From: Saprolegnia diclina VS20
Lineage: Eukaryota; Oomycota; Saprolegniomycetes; Saprolegniales; Saprolegniaceae
Assembly: GCF_000281045.1 (NCBI RefSeq)
Contig: NW_008246074.1
Location: forward strand, 581,588-645,587
DNA: 64,000 bases
Direction of reading: 5' to 3'
Part shown: positions 52,340 through 64,000 of the stretch, in pieces
Numbering within the stretch: position 1 is the first letter of the stretch
How the letters are laid out: each line of letters begins with the position of its first letter
Program-made: the position numbers and the translations under genes
Notes under the pieces: generated by a model
Told to the model about the DNA's origin: nothing
The model's input: the letters and a program-made list of their open reading frames with translations, nothing else
Databases searched by the model: none

Positions 52340-54477
52340 CTATAAAACACCACTGATGCAGTCGTTGTTGTCCCAGAAGCTGGCTTGAAGGAGGTGGTAG
52401 ATGGAGCAGCACGACATCCCCGACGGGTGACGAAGCCATGTCAGTGCAAACGCTTGCATCCGGTGCGGTGCAAACCGGGCGTAGAAAGCGAAGGCGTCAA
52501 TGGCTGGAGCTCTCTTCACATCGTCTTTGTAGCGGTATTCGAGCTGCTTTGTGATGCGCTTGGTCCATGGCATCGCGAACGTCGCTTGGACGGCGTCGGC
52601 CATGGCGTCAAGCATATGCGGTGACATCGTCGTCGTCGATGCAAACTCAGTGAGCGCTGGGACCACAAGAACGGACGCCCGGGAAGCACACATTGCAAGC
52701 ACCTCNNNNNNNNNNNNNNNNNNNNNNNNNNNNNNNNNNNNNNNNNNNNNNNNNNNNNNNNNNNNNNNNNNNNNNNNNNNNNNNNNNNNNNNNNNNNNNN
52801 NNNNNNNNNNNNNNNNNNNNNNNNNNNNNNNNNNNNNNNNNNNNNNNNNNNNNNNNNNNNNNNNNNNNNNNNNNNNNNNNNNNNNNNNNNNNNNNNNNNN
52901 NNNNNNNNNNNNNNNNNNNNNNNNNNNNNNNNNNNNNNNNNNNNNNNNNNNNNNNNNNNNNNNNNNNNNNNNNNNNNNNNNNNNNNNNNNNNNNNNNNNN
53001 NNNNNNNNNNNNNNNNNNNNNNNNNNNNNNNNNNNNNNNNNNNNNNNNNNNNNNNNNNNNNNNNNNNNNNNNNNNNNNNNNNNNNNNNNNNNNNNNNNNN
53101 NNNNNNNNNNNNNNNNNNNNNNNNNNNNNNNNNNNNNNNNNNNNNNNNNNNNNNNNNNNNNNNNNNNNNNNNNNNNNNNNNNNNNNNNNNNNNNNNNNNN
53201 NNNNNNNNNNNNNNNNNNNNNNNNNNNNNNNNNNNNNNNNNNNNNNNNNNNNNNNNNNNNNNNNNNNNNNNNNNNNNNNNNNNNNNNNNNNNNNNNNNNN
53301 NNNNNNNNNNNNNNNNNNNNNNNNNNNNNNNNNNNNNNNNNNNNNNNNNNNNNNNNNNNNNNNNNNNNNNNNNNNNNNNNNNNNNNNNNNNNNNNNNNNN
53401 NNNNNNNNNNNNNNNNNNNNNNNNNNNNNNNNNNNNNNNNNNNNNNNNNNNNTCGGCGTCGTTCTCGGCAGCTTCTAACGCCGCAACTGCACCGTCGAAG
53501 TCGGTCACAAGTAGCCGACGACGCTTTTCCCACATCACGAAGCACGCTGACGGAAACTGGCCGCGCAGTGACGAAATGTTGATGCGTGACGCACCGAGAA
53601 CGACGCCATTGGGCACCGTGCACGCTGGCCACGGCGCGTACACGACATCACCGCCAGACATAGAATAGGCGAGACTGATTTCAAACTTCTTGGACGCTGC
53701 AACCGCCGTGACGAACCGAATGTCGGTGGCGCAAAGCTCTTCAAACGCGAGCCACGTCGATGGCTGGGTCAGCAAGCGACCGTAGAATGACGCTGTAAAC
53801 TTGAACGCTGATGCCGGGATCCATGCAGTGACAGCCTCGGCGTCCGTCGGCGGCCCACAGCGCGAGTGCGCCACTGGGTCCTTGTACACGAGGTTGAAGA
53901 CCAAGAGGACACGGACGCCTCGTGTAATCGGCGACACGGTGACGGGCGTCGATGCATACACCGCGAGGAGTCCTTGGGGCGACGTCTGGACCTCGGTGCT
54001 GTCGCCGGCCGCGGAGTCTGGTACTCTGAACATGCAATCCGAGGCTACAGTAATGGCGCCGCCTTCGTAGCTCGATGGCAGACACACGAAAAGACGTCCA
54101 AAGTACCCACAAGGCGGCGCGTCGATGGGCTCCAGGCTCTGTGTGCTCCCAATCGCGTCCAGGGCGACATGCGACAGCAGCACGGTGTACGGGCCTTCAG
54201 GGACAAGGCGGTCTTTCAGTAGTCGGTGCACGTGCGGAATTCCGCCGACAAACAGTGCACGGACGTTTGTGGCGGGGATCGATCTCGAGCCATGGTGCGC
54301 GACCACGGCAGCTGCGACGGCGTCGGACATTGGAAGCTCAATGAGCTTGTTGTTGATGTGCAGGTGGACTTTACGGTCAGCATCAATCATCATCGCATAC
54401 GCCCGCGGCGCCCAAGGCGGTTTCTCTGCTTCGCCGCTGGTCATGCTTCTCGACGTGTTCGATTGTGATCGATCCAC
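52340..54477 (-). CDS. Probable 2OG-Fe(II) oxygenase-like protein, interrupted by an assembly gap
   Basis: Two coding parts flank a run of N. The N-terminal part (54477 or 54444 down to 53453) includes YFGRLFVCLPSSYEGGAITV and VYASTPVTVSPITRGVRVLL. These resemble the double-stranded beta-helix of prolyl-4-hydroxylase-type oxygenases, where the second block is usually xYSDxEHEVxPVTxGxR. The expected Asp/His positions look replaced here, so catalysis is doubtful. The part after the gap (52705 to 52340) encodes a helical region (MADAVQATFAMPWTKRITKQ, then ISG) ending at TAG. The two parts are in different frames relative to the 747-nt gap, so an intron lies inside it or the gap size is only an estimate. 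The family call is tentative. Confidence 0.5.
52706..53452. other. Assembly gap (747 N)
   Basis: An uninterrupted run of N inside a coding gene. True length and content are unknown. Confidence 1.
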
Positions 54478-54591
54478 ATGCGATGCTGTTGAATGTCACC
54501 GATATTTACTGTGTAACCTGATACTCACTATAAGAGGTTTGGTCGCTTGGCTGCGTCATTTTGCGCTCGTCCAGCAACAAGCATCGTCAGC

Positions 54592-55306
54592 ATGCGCGCC
54601 AACCTCGGCTTCGACTGGTTCTTCATCGGCTACTGCCTCATGAGCCTCACGATCGCCATCATATGCGATGCCGAAGCCGTCTTGCACGACCCTGCCACGT
54701 ACGGCAAGGTGCGTATGTCCCTACCGGTCGACCCCTCACACGTCTCGGGCAGGTTGAGCCCCTTGTAAACTGGCCGCCGCAAGCCGTCGTGCTAGCGCTG
54801 CATGATTGGTGCCGGCGCTTTGACCCACTCTTGGGTGCGCGTCCGCTGTGGTTCTTGGTATGTACTTACTCTCTTCGTCTTGTCATGTCCTCATCATCAT
54901 GGCAGGTGTGCTTTTACATGGAGATGACGCTCCAGGTGCCGTACTACATTGCGGCGACGTACGCCTTCCTGCACGGTAAGACGCGCCTACTTCTTTGCGT
55001 CCTCTCGACGACAGCTCTGCAGGCTGCGAATGGATCCGCGTCCCGACGCTCGTCTACGCCTCCATGTCGATGACCACGATGATATCCTTTCCATGACCTT
55101 GCCTGCGTGTTTCAAAGACACAAGTTGTTTCCTAACATCAGTAGGCGCACGCCATCGTCCTCGTCGAGCAGTTCTTTGGCGAGTTTGCGACGCCGGCGCC
55201 GCTCGTGATCCTCGGTTCGTACCTTCCCTTTGCGATCGCACCCGTCTTCTTCCTCTACCGCGCGCGTGGCACGACCATGTTTGCGGCCAAGACCAAGCAG
55301 GCGTAA
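54592..55306 (+). CDS. TMEM97: TMEM97/sigma-2 receptor-like EXPERA protein
   Basis: Four-helix ER membrane protein related to the sigma-2 receptor and EBP, with roles in sterol handling in animals. Five exons: 54592..54708, 54753..54857, 54906..54975, 55023..55081 and 55145..55306; 170 residues (human 176). Family landmarks: an N-terminal helix with the Asp of IICDAEAVLHDPATYGK, DPLLGARPLWFLVCFYMEMT, QVPYYIAATYAFLHGCEWIR and a last helix LVILGSYLPFAIAPVFFLYR. The basic end AAKTKQA resembles an ER-retrieval tail. Introns 1-3 are GT-AG. Intron 4 has U12-type signals and starts with AT. Confidence 0.82.
55082..55144 (+). other. TMEM97: Putative U12-type (minor spliceosome) intron in the TMEM97-like gene
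   Basis: A stop codon forces an intron, yet no suitable GT donor exists. The exact U12 donor ATATCCTTT begins at 55082. A branch-like TTTCCTAAC (consensus TTCCTTAAC) lies just before the 3' end. Joining at CAGTAG (55144) or at GCGCAC six bases later keeps phase 0 and the family alignment. Confidence 0.65.
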
Positions 55307-55347
55307 ACAACCATGGCAAATGATGCAGCAGCTTAGACTATCATAGT

Positions 55348-56681
55348 CTACGCAATGAGACTCTGGCTCTTCTCGACAGTAAAGTTGATGCCGCGGGCTT
55401 GGAGGCGCTCGATGAGCGACGTGTTGCGGAAGGCAGCGCCGGGCGTGAGCACACCACCAGTGATCGGCACCTCGCCGTCCAGAACGACCCGCGCGGCGCT
55501 CACGACCATGCTCGACGTCGCCACGTATCCGGGTTCGGGGCCGTCGACGCGCGCAACGACCTCCCAGTCGTGTGACGCGTTGATCGTCATCTTGTCCTTG
55601 TAGCCCTTGGCAAAAAAGCGGTGCGAGAACCCGCTGTGCGCCATCTCGTCGGCGCTCGGCCCGGCGTGCGTAAAGTACCCAAACGTAAACCACCCGGGGT
55701 GCGCAATCAAGAGGCGGCGACCGGCCTCGAAGCGTCCGAGCACATAGAGCGCGAGGCCGCTGAGCACGAGCGGCACAAAGCTAAACGCGCTCGCAAACGT
55801 CGCGTAGACGGCGAATTGCGTCGGCGGCGTCGGCGACTGGCTCACCACGAGGTGCTTTTGCGTCGCGCGCACCACGGACGCGTCGGCGCCGAGGAATTTC
55901 AAAATGTACTTCTGGACGCGCGCGTCGTAGCCCACGTTGCGCAGCGTCAATCGAGGACCAAAGTACGGCACCTGGAGACATGCATATATGTACAAGTTGT
56001 CATGCCACAAAGTTGTACCTTGACCGCGTTGGCTTGGCGGAGGCTCTTGAGATCGTCGGCCGCCGCCAGCCCGCGGACGATGCACTCGTACGTTGTCGCG
56101 TGGCCGCGCTTGCCGTGCATCGAGATAAACGCTTCAACGCTCGCGCAGGCGCCGCCGGACGGGAACTGGTTCGTCACAAACACCGTGCCCATGTCTGCCG
56201 GAATCGAGTCAAAGCCGCACGAGTGCACGACCAGCGCCTTGTTCTGCTTGGCCGTCGCGTCGTAGCGCAGCGCCATCGTCTCGATGAACTGCGGCTCGCC
56301 GGTAATGTCGACGTAGTGTGTACCGGCCTCGACGCACACGCGCACGACCGGCTCACCAAAGAGGCGGAACGGCCCCGTGCAGTTGACCACGAGACGCGTC
56401 GACGCTGCCATCGCCGCCATGGCTGGACCGTCAAAGACGTCGGCAATGACGATTGGGATCGCTTCTGTAGAGCCTGTTACCGCCAGCACATGCGCCCGCG
56501 TCGCTACCACCGGGACATGAGAATAGATGTGCACTCTTGCACTATTACCTTCGAGCTTGGCTTGGGACCGACCGGCCAAGGCCCAGCGGGAGCCGGGCGC
56601 GGCGGTCTTGGCCCACTCGACGGCGATGTACTGGCCCGTAAAGCCCGAGGCGCCAAAGATCACTGCGTCGTACTCGCGCAT
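55348..56681 (-). CDS. SCCPDH: Saccharopine dehydrogenase-like oxidoreductase (SCCPDH family)
   Basis: Membrane-associated Rossmann-fold protein of unknown substrate. Exons 56549..56681, 56019..56473 and 55348..55971 give 403 residues. The 75-nt GTAATA..GTAACAG segment (56474-56548) has no stop and is a multiple of three, so an unspliced form would be 428 residues. Motifs: the N-terminal dinucleotide fold MREYDAVIFGASGFTGQYIA, WALAGRSQAKLE, TRLVVNCTGPFRLFGEPVVR, GTHYVDITGEPQFIETM and SCGFDSIPADMGTVF, all typical of SCCPDH. A hydrophobic segment (FSFVPLVLSGLALYVLGRFE) sits in the C-terminal third, as in the human lipid-droplet protein. Its stop is 41 bp from the convergent TMEM97-like gene. 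Confidence 0.92.
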
Positions 56682-57610
56682 GCTGCTTCTGAGACGACGA
56701 CTTGAGTTCTGAGCGGAGACATCGTTTCGTCAACGTAGCGTTGAGGCTACGAGCACGCAACATTACGCAATTCCATGCGTGGATCCGAAGCCCAAATGCA
56801 TCCCATGAAGCGAAACATCCTAAGAATCCACTGGTACTCTTAACTGTGAAGCCAAAGGGCCTCGTAGACTTGAGGCAACTCCGCCCGTACCAGCCTGGTG
56901 AAGCCTTGGCGAGCTTAGAGCACGTTCAAGTAGCCAAACCAGACTGGATTATGGACCAATTAAATCACTGCTATTCAAGGAACCGATTCCCATTGGCTCC
57001 TTGGAATATGGATGGACGAATGAGCAAGCGCGATCCGCGTCCATCGGGCAGAAAAGCGTTGAAGGGACTGGCGAACGTCTTTGTGAGAGCTGCTGTCGTT
57101 TCATACCGCAGCAAAGATCAATGCACCAGTGTAACCAAGCAAATGCAATCACTTTCGCAATCTACTACTGGTATGGTCACCCATGCTTTTGATGAAACGA
57201 TATCCAATGGGCATACACACCGGTTGGTTTGACATCACTACGGCTCCCTCGTACTGCATCCAAAACGCACATTCCATGTTGCTCGTAGCCAATTTGAAAC
57301 GAGTGCGAACGGTTGTGTAACGTGGTCTTGGTTTGTAGCGGGAATTTTGGGTTCCCATGGCGAAATTACCTTGCGGCGCATTGCGCAAATTTGATTAAAT
57401 CGCGAGTTATACATGGACCCTAGGGTATGCCATAGACAAATAGACAATAACAACTCTGCCCCGTCCAAGCGCGCTAGGTCTTGCATCGTTGCAGTGTAGC
57501 GCTCGGGGCGCACCTGTGGTGGGGTTCAAAGTTGGGTGTTTTTAACGTCCAAAACGCACCAATCACGAGGGAGCTTGAACCAATGAACGCCAAGGATCAC
57601 CTCGAAAGCC
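56682..57610. other. Divergent intergenic region
   Basis: 929 bp between the SCCPDH and lysyl-tRNA synthetase starts. One plus-strand frame (56702-57232, 176 codons) is open but has no recognisable domain and biased composition, so I do not call it. CCAAT motifs near 57559 and 57580 lie 30-55 bp from the LysRS start. Confidence 0.45.
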
Positions 57611-59634
<2,024 letters not shown>

Positions 59635-59749
59635 CAACTCGATTCAAACCCTTGGTTCAAACGACGTGTTGTGTTGCTATCAGGCGGGAGAGCATGCAAA
59701 ATAGGGTTAGCATTGAACAGGTATATGAACTCGCCATGGCGTCGGCTAA

Positions 59750-61949
59750 TCAACTCTGGGCACACTGCGGAATCGCACCGGACGCACCCTCCGTCGGCTG
59801 GCCCGTCAAGAGCATCCGCAACAAGTTGGGGTTCTCCATGATGCGAGTGACGCGGGCAGCGTGGCGGTGCCGCTCGTGAAACGTTGCTTCTTGTTGCATT
59901 TGCTGCTGGTTTGCAGCCACGAGTGCGTCCAACTCGTCTTCCGTCGCCGACACATCGACGTCTGCGACTGGAGACCACAGCCGGACGACGTTCTCGATGC
60001 CGCTTGTCGCGAGCACGGGCTGCAGCGGGTGGCCCTGCACGCAGTTGACAATGTCTTCGTCAGCCTTGAGTGCGTTCGCGAGGCAGCCCGTCGCGCGGTC
60101 CCAAATGTACGCGTACCCGTCGTCGCTCCCGGCCACGATGTGCTCGTCGCCAAAGAACGTGGCCTCCTTGATGTCCGTGTGGAGGTTGCAGTAGCCAATG
60201 TATCGCCGAAGGACGTGCAGTGCGACATCCGTGGCGTCGGCGAGGTGGCAATTGCCCCAATCGATGGGTGCAGCACCTCCGTCCGCGCTCTCGATCGACA
60301 GCCGAACACTCGACGGCGCTGACGACGACGATCCACCTTCTGTCGCATCGCTTTCGTCCATGCTCCCAGTTTCAGCATCGACATCCTCGTCATCCTCGTC
60401 ATCATTTTGATCATCACTATCACCTTGATCATCATCGTCCTCGTCGTCATCCTCGTCGTCATCATCATCGTCGTCCTCGTCGTCCTCGTCGTCCTCGTCT
60501 GCGAGAGAAGACTCGACGCTTGGGCGTCGGCGCTTGAGCAAAAACGGAGCCAGCTTTTCTGCCAGCGACGGCGCAATGTGCAAGAGGCGCTGGGCCTCTC
60601 GACGACTAGCCCGCTGCCGGCCACTGGCCGAGAGTGCTTGGATGTAGATGAGACGAAGGTCGTCCGTCGGCGTTGGCGTTCGCTGGAGGCATCGGAGGAC
60701 GTACTGCAGCGCGAGGAAACCATCGCCGCGCCATGCTCGCCCAATGTACGCCCGCGCCAGAGTCGTCCAGAGCCGAAGGACAATCGTGTCGTCTTGCCAG
60801 CTCGGCGGGCGCAACGCGCGCAGGATCTCGAGTGCTGCCGACGGCTTGGACCACTCGATGCATTTCTCGGCGAGGTCAAGTAAATCGTTTAGCGGCTCGG
60901 ACGGCGCCGGTTTGTCGTACGCCCACGCATCCAGGTGCATACCATGCGTCCACACTGGCTCGAGTGGTTCAAACGCCGTACGCTCGTTCACGTCAAAGAG
61001 GTAGATGTGGTCGTTGTGGTAGTTGGCCAGAATCTGGTTGCCATCCGGACTGTACTGGACGCTTGTACCATGGGCTTCGCGAATGTGGTACCGCGTCAAC
61101 GAATCCAGATCCGCGTCAAAGTGCAAGTGGGGCGGCGTTAGCAGCTGCAGCGGCTGCGACGCGTGCTCGTCGTTCATCCGGAGCATGCGTTGATCGAAGA
61201 TGCGGATGTAGTGGTCGCCGCACGCTATCGCCATCTTGGTCGCATCGGTCGGATGCACGCTCAGGCCCATGACGCGCAGGCGCCGGGCGTCGAGGCGCGG
61301 GCGACCGAGATTTATGAGCGTGTTCCGGGCATCGTCGCGATTGCCGAGCGCGCGAATGTCAAACTGTCGCACGACACCATCTTCGCCGCCGCTCCAAAAG
61401 ACGTGTGGTACGAGGTGGGACGCTGCAAGGTCCTTGACGCGGCCACGGTGGCTCGCGAGAAGCTCCGAGCCTTGCGGACGGAACGGCGCGTGGTGCAGGC
61501 GCACCTCACAGTCCATGCCAGCGGACGCCACGACGTGGTCGTTCGTACCAGGCACAAAACACACGCCAAAGATGTTCATCGAGTGCCCTGTTGCAATTGT
61601 ATGGCGGGCCTTTCCTAGACATCACATGAGAGGACGATGGGGACGTCGACGGCGTACGGCGATGAAAGTCCCAGAGCACGACGTTCGTGTCGTCCGAGCC
61701 TGATGCAAGGAGCGATCCATCGCGGTTCCAGCTAAGGCGGTTCACGCAGCCGCTGTGGCCATCCAGGGCGCTGTCACAGACCAAGCGCTTGACGAGCGCC
61801 GCATGGCTCTGGAGGTGGCGCATGGGAGATGTGACATGGGGCGCAAACCCGCCGAGTAGCTCGTTCGTGTAGGCTACGGGCGTCGAGAGGCGCCGGGGCC
61901 GCAGCTGCTGTCGCTCCCGGGCTTGGAGCACCGACTCGATGTTGGTCAT
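59750..61949 (-). CDS. WDTC1: WD40/TPR protein of the WDTC1 (DCAF9) type
   Basis: Probable DDB1-CUL4-associated receptor. Exons 61658..61949 and 59750..61614 (43-nt intron) give 718 residues. N-terminal WD40 repeats (LDGHSGCVNRLSWNRDGSLL, SGSDDTNVVLWD, VFWSGGEDGVVRQFDIR) are followed by a TPR-like helical segment (LARAYIGRAWRGDGFLALQY). Next is an acidic Asp/Glu run of about 40 residues. The last WD40 repeats (TDIKEATFFGDEHIVAGSDD, then VLATSGIENVVRLWSP) match the WDTC1/DCAF8 pattern closely. The WD-TPR-WD order points to WDTC1 rather than DCAF6 or DCAF8. The convergent LysRS stop is 115 bp away. Confidence 0.83.
60380..60510. repeat. Imperfect GAT/GAC/GAG triplet tract in WDTC1-like gene
   Basis: Plus-strand runs of TCATCCTCG and TCGTC triplets encode an Asp/Glu tract on the minus strand. 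The mixed codons suggest protein-level selection or an old microsatellite. Confidence 0.8.
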
Positions 61950-62291
61950 TTGTCTCGAAAATCCGAATCTTTCCGTCGACCCGTTGGCCGCGTTGAACTG
62001 CGTTAATGCTTAAACGCGGAGACGTTTAATGCGTTTTACGCGTTTTTACGTTTTTACGTGGCAGCAAGCTGTGGGAGCATGAGGAGTTGCATCACTTTAT
62101 GATGCACATCAAACGCAATGTCTGGCTTGAGGGCGCTTCGACAACAAGACGTCACTAGGAAGTGTTGTTGGCATATTCCTCGGCGATCGGTGACTTTGTA
62201 CAGGGTGTATTTGAACGCGTTAATCTATCCTAGACCGCGTGCCGGTCACAATGACTTGGCAAACGTCCGCGTTGGCATCTAAATTAACGCG
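61950..62291. other. Intergenic region
   Basis: 342 bp upstream of the WDTC1-like gene and downstream of the RWP-RK/Myb gene. It includes a repetitive GCGTTTTTACGTTTTTACG stretch near 62039-62057. No gene seen. Confidence 0.45.
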
Positions 62292-63518
62292 TCAAAATTG
62301 AAATTGCTCGAGGGTCGCGTCAAAGTCGGGAAACTCGGGGAAGAAGTCGCGGTGCTGGTCAAAGAACTTGGCGCCGCTTGGGCAGTCGTCTGCAATGAGT
62401 TCGACGGGCTCAAACCATGCAGAGGCCTCAGCGTCCGACGCCAGGTAGATGTGATGCTCCTTCCCGGACGCCGTCGGGGACAGTCGCTCTTGGGACATGC
62501 GCTTGAAGAACTTTTGCGCGTGCGTTCGGATCTGCACGGTCGACCGCGTTGGCACGACCTGTGCGACCTTCTTCCAGTTCTTCCCGTAGGCACGAAGACC
62601 CTCGAGGAAGAGCTGGTGCTCCTCGGCCAGCCAGCGGCCGCCGCGTTTCGTGCTGCCGTTGCTGCTCGTCGGGCTCAGGTCGTCGTCGAGCTCCGACTTA
62701 AGGCACGGTTCGACCTTGATGCCATCCGTGTGCGCTTGTAGCGGTGCCACCTTGGCTCGCACCCGGGGCAGCCGCGGTGCCATCATCGCCATCTCCTTCT
62801 CGCTAAACGCCGAGGGGGACACGATCGCCTTGGTGACGACGGTCGAAAAGTGCGATTGTGACGATGGCTGCTGCGAGGACTGCTGCTTGTTGGGGAAGTC
62901 AATGACCGACTGCCGCTTCTGTCGCAACTCGAGCGCCATTTGCTCGAGCTCCTGTTTTTCTTTGGGCGACGCGGTGCCCATGGCCGACATGATCGAGTCG
63001 ATCGCGCGCGAGAGCGACCGCACTTGGCGGTGCGGCCATCGCTTGATGCCATTGCGCCGGCACATCTTCTTGAGCGATGTGATTTGCACGCCAAAATGGA
63101 GTGCGGCCTCTTTCATCGGTACGTGGAACCACTGCTTGAGGTCGTCAAAGCCCACGACCTGCGTCCACACCCGCGTCCGCGTCGCGACGGGCTTGGCGGC
63201 CGTTTTGCGCGGCTTGGCGCGCGTACCGGCGCGCTTGTGGGCAGTGAGCGCGTCGTCAGCATGCTCGTCGTCGTCTTCACCGCCAGAGCATTCTCGCAGA
63301 AACTCGAGCTGCTCTCGCCAGTACCTCTTGGACGGGACACTGTCGTCTTCGGTGCTGCTACTGCAATTGCTGCTGCTGCAGGCGTCCATCTCGTCGTCCT
63401 CATCTTCGTCGTCGTCCTCGACCTCTTCTTCGTCCATCGGGTCGTCTGCGAGCATGTCGCACGTCGTTCGCACGGCGACGTCAACGGCAAGGTCGTCGTC
63501 GGGCCGGGCCATCGTCAT
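62292..63518 (-). CDS. RWP-RK domain and SHAQKYF-type Myb domain fusion transcription factor
   Basis: Intronless, 408 residues from MTMARPDDD. The N-terminus is acidic with Ser runs (EEEVEDDDEDEDDEMDAC) and then basic (KRAGTRAKPRKTAAKP). An RWP-RK domain lies at about residues 128-170: FHVPMKEAALHFGVQITSLK, then KMCRRNGIKRWPHRQVRSL, with RWPHRQ replacing RWPYRK. A Gln-rich linker follows. A single Myb repeat of the SHAQKYF class lies at about 290-345: GGRWLAEEHQLFLEGLRAYG, KNWKKVAQVVPTRSTVQIR, THAQKFF. The C-terminus is acidic and Phe-rich (FFPEFPDFDATLEQFQF), like an activation region. Targets are unknown. RWP-RK factors regulate nitrogen response and gametogenesis in plants, but that role cannot be carried over. 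Confidence 0.9.
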   Translation of the reverse strand: MTMARPDDDLAVDVAVRTTCDMLADDPMDEEEVEDDDEDEDDEMDACSSSNCSSSTEDDSVPSKRYWREQLEFLRECSGGEDDDEHADDALTAHKRAGTRAKPRKTAAKPVATRTRVWTQVVGFDDLKQWFHVPMKEAALHFGVQITSLKKMCRRNGIKRWPHRQVRSLSRAIDSIMSAMGTASPKEKQELEQMALELRQKRQSVIDFPNKQQSSQQPSSQSHFSTVVTKAIVSPSAFSEKEMAMMAPRLPRVRAKVAPLQAHTDGIKVEPCLKSELDDDLSPTSSNGSTKRGGRWLAEEHQLFLEGLRAYGKNWKKVAQVVPTRSTVQIRTHAQKFFKRMSQERLSPTASGKEHHIYLASDAEASAWFEPVELIADDCPSGAKFFDQHRDFFPEFPDFDATLEQFQF

Positions 63519-64000
63519 CGGGCAGCAGAAAATCGAATCTAATCTGCCACCGGCGCTGGGCCAATTTCCAGCTCAAATGTATCTTTCGATATTTCGGTCC
63601 GGGCGTTGGCTTGTGGCGTTTCATTGCACTCGATGTTTGTATGCAGAATACAAACACGCAACTTGGATGTTCGTCAACCCAGGGAACCTACCCCTGTGTG
63701 TCGCCCGATACAAACAGCAAGGTACCGCGCTGAAATGTGGAAAGTTCGAAAATCACACTTGAGTGTTGGAGAACGGCGGAAGGATGCGACGGTCGACGGC
63801 GCTGCAACCTCCTCTTCCTGTGATCGCTGAGGACTTAACATGCGCTCGTCCGAAGGAAGAGAACGAGATGCTACGGGCCAAGGACCATGGGCGACACCCT
63901 CCGCGCCGTCGAGTCGCACAGTGGTCTCCTTCCGAATGATAGCAAGTTGACAAAGGAGTAGTACTGATCCACACCATTCTACGTCTCAAAACAGGGCTCA
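63519..64000. other. Intergenic right end
   Basis: 482 bp with a CCAAT motif near 63552 (about 35 bp from the RWP-RK/Myb start). Short open frames only; no gene supported before the window ends. Confidence 0.4.

Noticed and set aside
56702-57232. 176-codon open frame between SCCPDH and KARS1
   Set aside because: No recognisable domain, no homologue, no splice partners, and it overlaps likely promoter sequence. It remains possible but unsupported.

Overview
The window is nuclear DNA of a small-genome eukaryote, most likely an oomycete close to the Saprolegniales (Aphanomyces, Saprolegnia or Achlya type). The evidence is dense genes on both strands, introns mostly 40-65 nt long (donors GTACGT, GTATGT, GTAAG or GTGCGT; acceptors usually TAG), CCAAT boxes close to start codons, and a stramenopile-like gene set: SPX-type phosphate transporter, SulP carrier with STAS and cyclic-nucleotide domains, RWP-RK factor, EAG-like K+ channel. 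The species assignment is inference. I rebuilt exons by hand, requiring GT..AG (or AT..AC) borders, matching phase and agreement with the protein family.

Layout. 1-2.1 kb: gene-poor, with direct repeats and a decayed membrane-protein fragment. 2.1-10.8 kb: cytosolic isoleucyl-tRNA synthetase (-), PhyH-type dioxygenase (+), ribokinase (+), Ubc13 (+), eIF2B beta (-). 11.6-20.3 kb: SPX-phosphate transporter (+), small membrane protein (-), Rad4/XPC (+), ubiquitin-like membrane protein (-), RCHY1/Pirh2-type E3 ligase (+). 20.4-29.8 kb: long coiled-coil protein (-), EAG-like K+ channel (+), Tom70-like TPR protein (-). 30.0-36.5 kb: a very large GTPase of the VLIG/GVIN type (-). 36.6-41.7 kb: purple acid phosphatase (-), SulP-STAS-cNMP transporter (-). 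41.7-43.7 kb: empty. 43.7-51.7 kb: MTFP1 (+), prolidase (-), LisH-CTLH-WD40 protein (-), SART3/Prp24 (-). 52.0-54.5 kb: a gene broken by a 747-nt run of N. 54.6-64 kb: TMEM97-like (+), SCCPDH-like (-), lysyl-tRNA synthetase (+), WDTC1-like (-), RWP-RK/Myb factor (-).

No operon or dedicated pathway cluster is visible. Most genes are unrelated housekeeping functions packed as convergent pairs (41-150 bp between stops) or divergent pairs. Loose themes are translation (two tRNA synthetases, eIF2B), ubiquitin (Ubc13, RCHY1, UBL membrane protein, WDTC1-like, CTLH-WD40) and phosphate or anion handling (SPX transporter, acid phosphatase, SulP).

The most notable items are the VLIG-type GTPase, a family known to me mainly from animals; two introns with U12-type (AT-AC class) signals, in the lysyl-tRNA synthetase and TMEM97-like genes; an RWP-RK domain fused to a SHAQKYF Myb domain; a Tom70-type TPR array behind a ~560-residue unknown N-terminal region; and a 13-bp and a 10-bp palindrome sharing the core GGTCAATAA in two intergenic regions.
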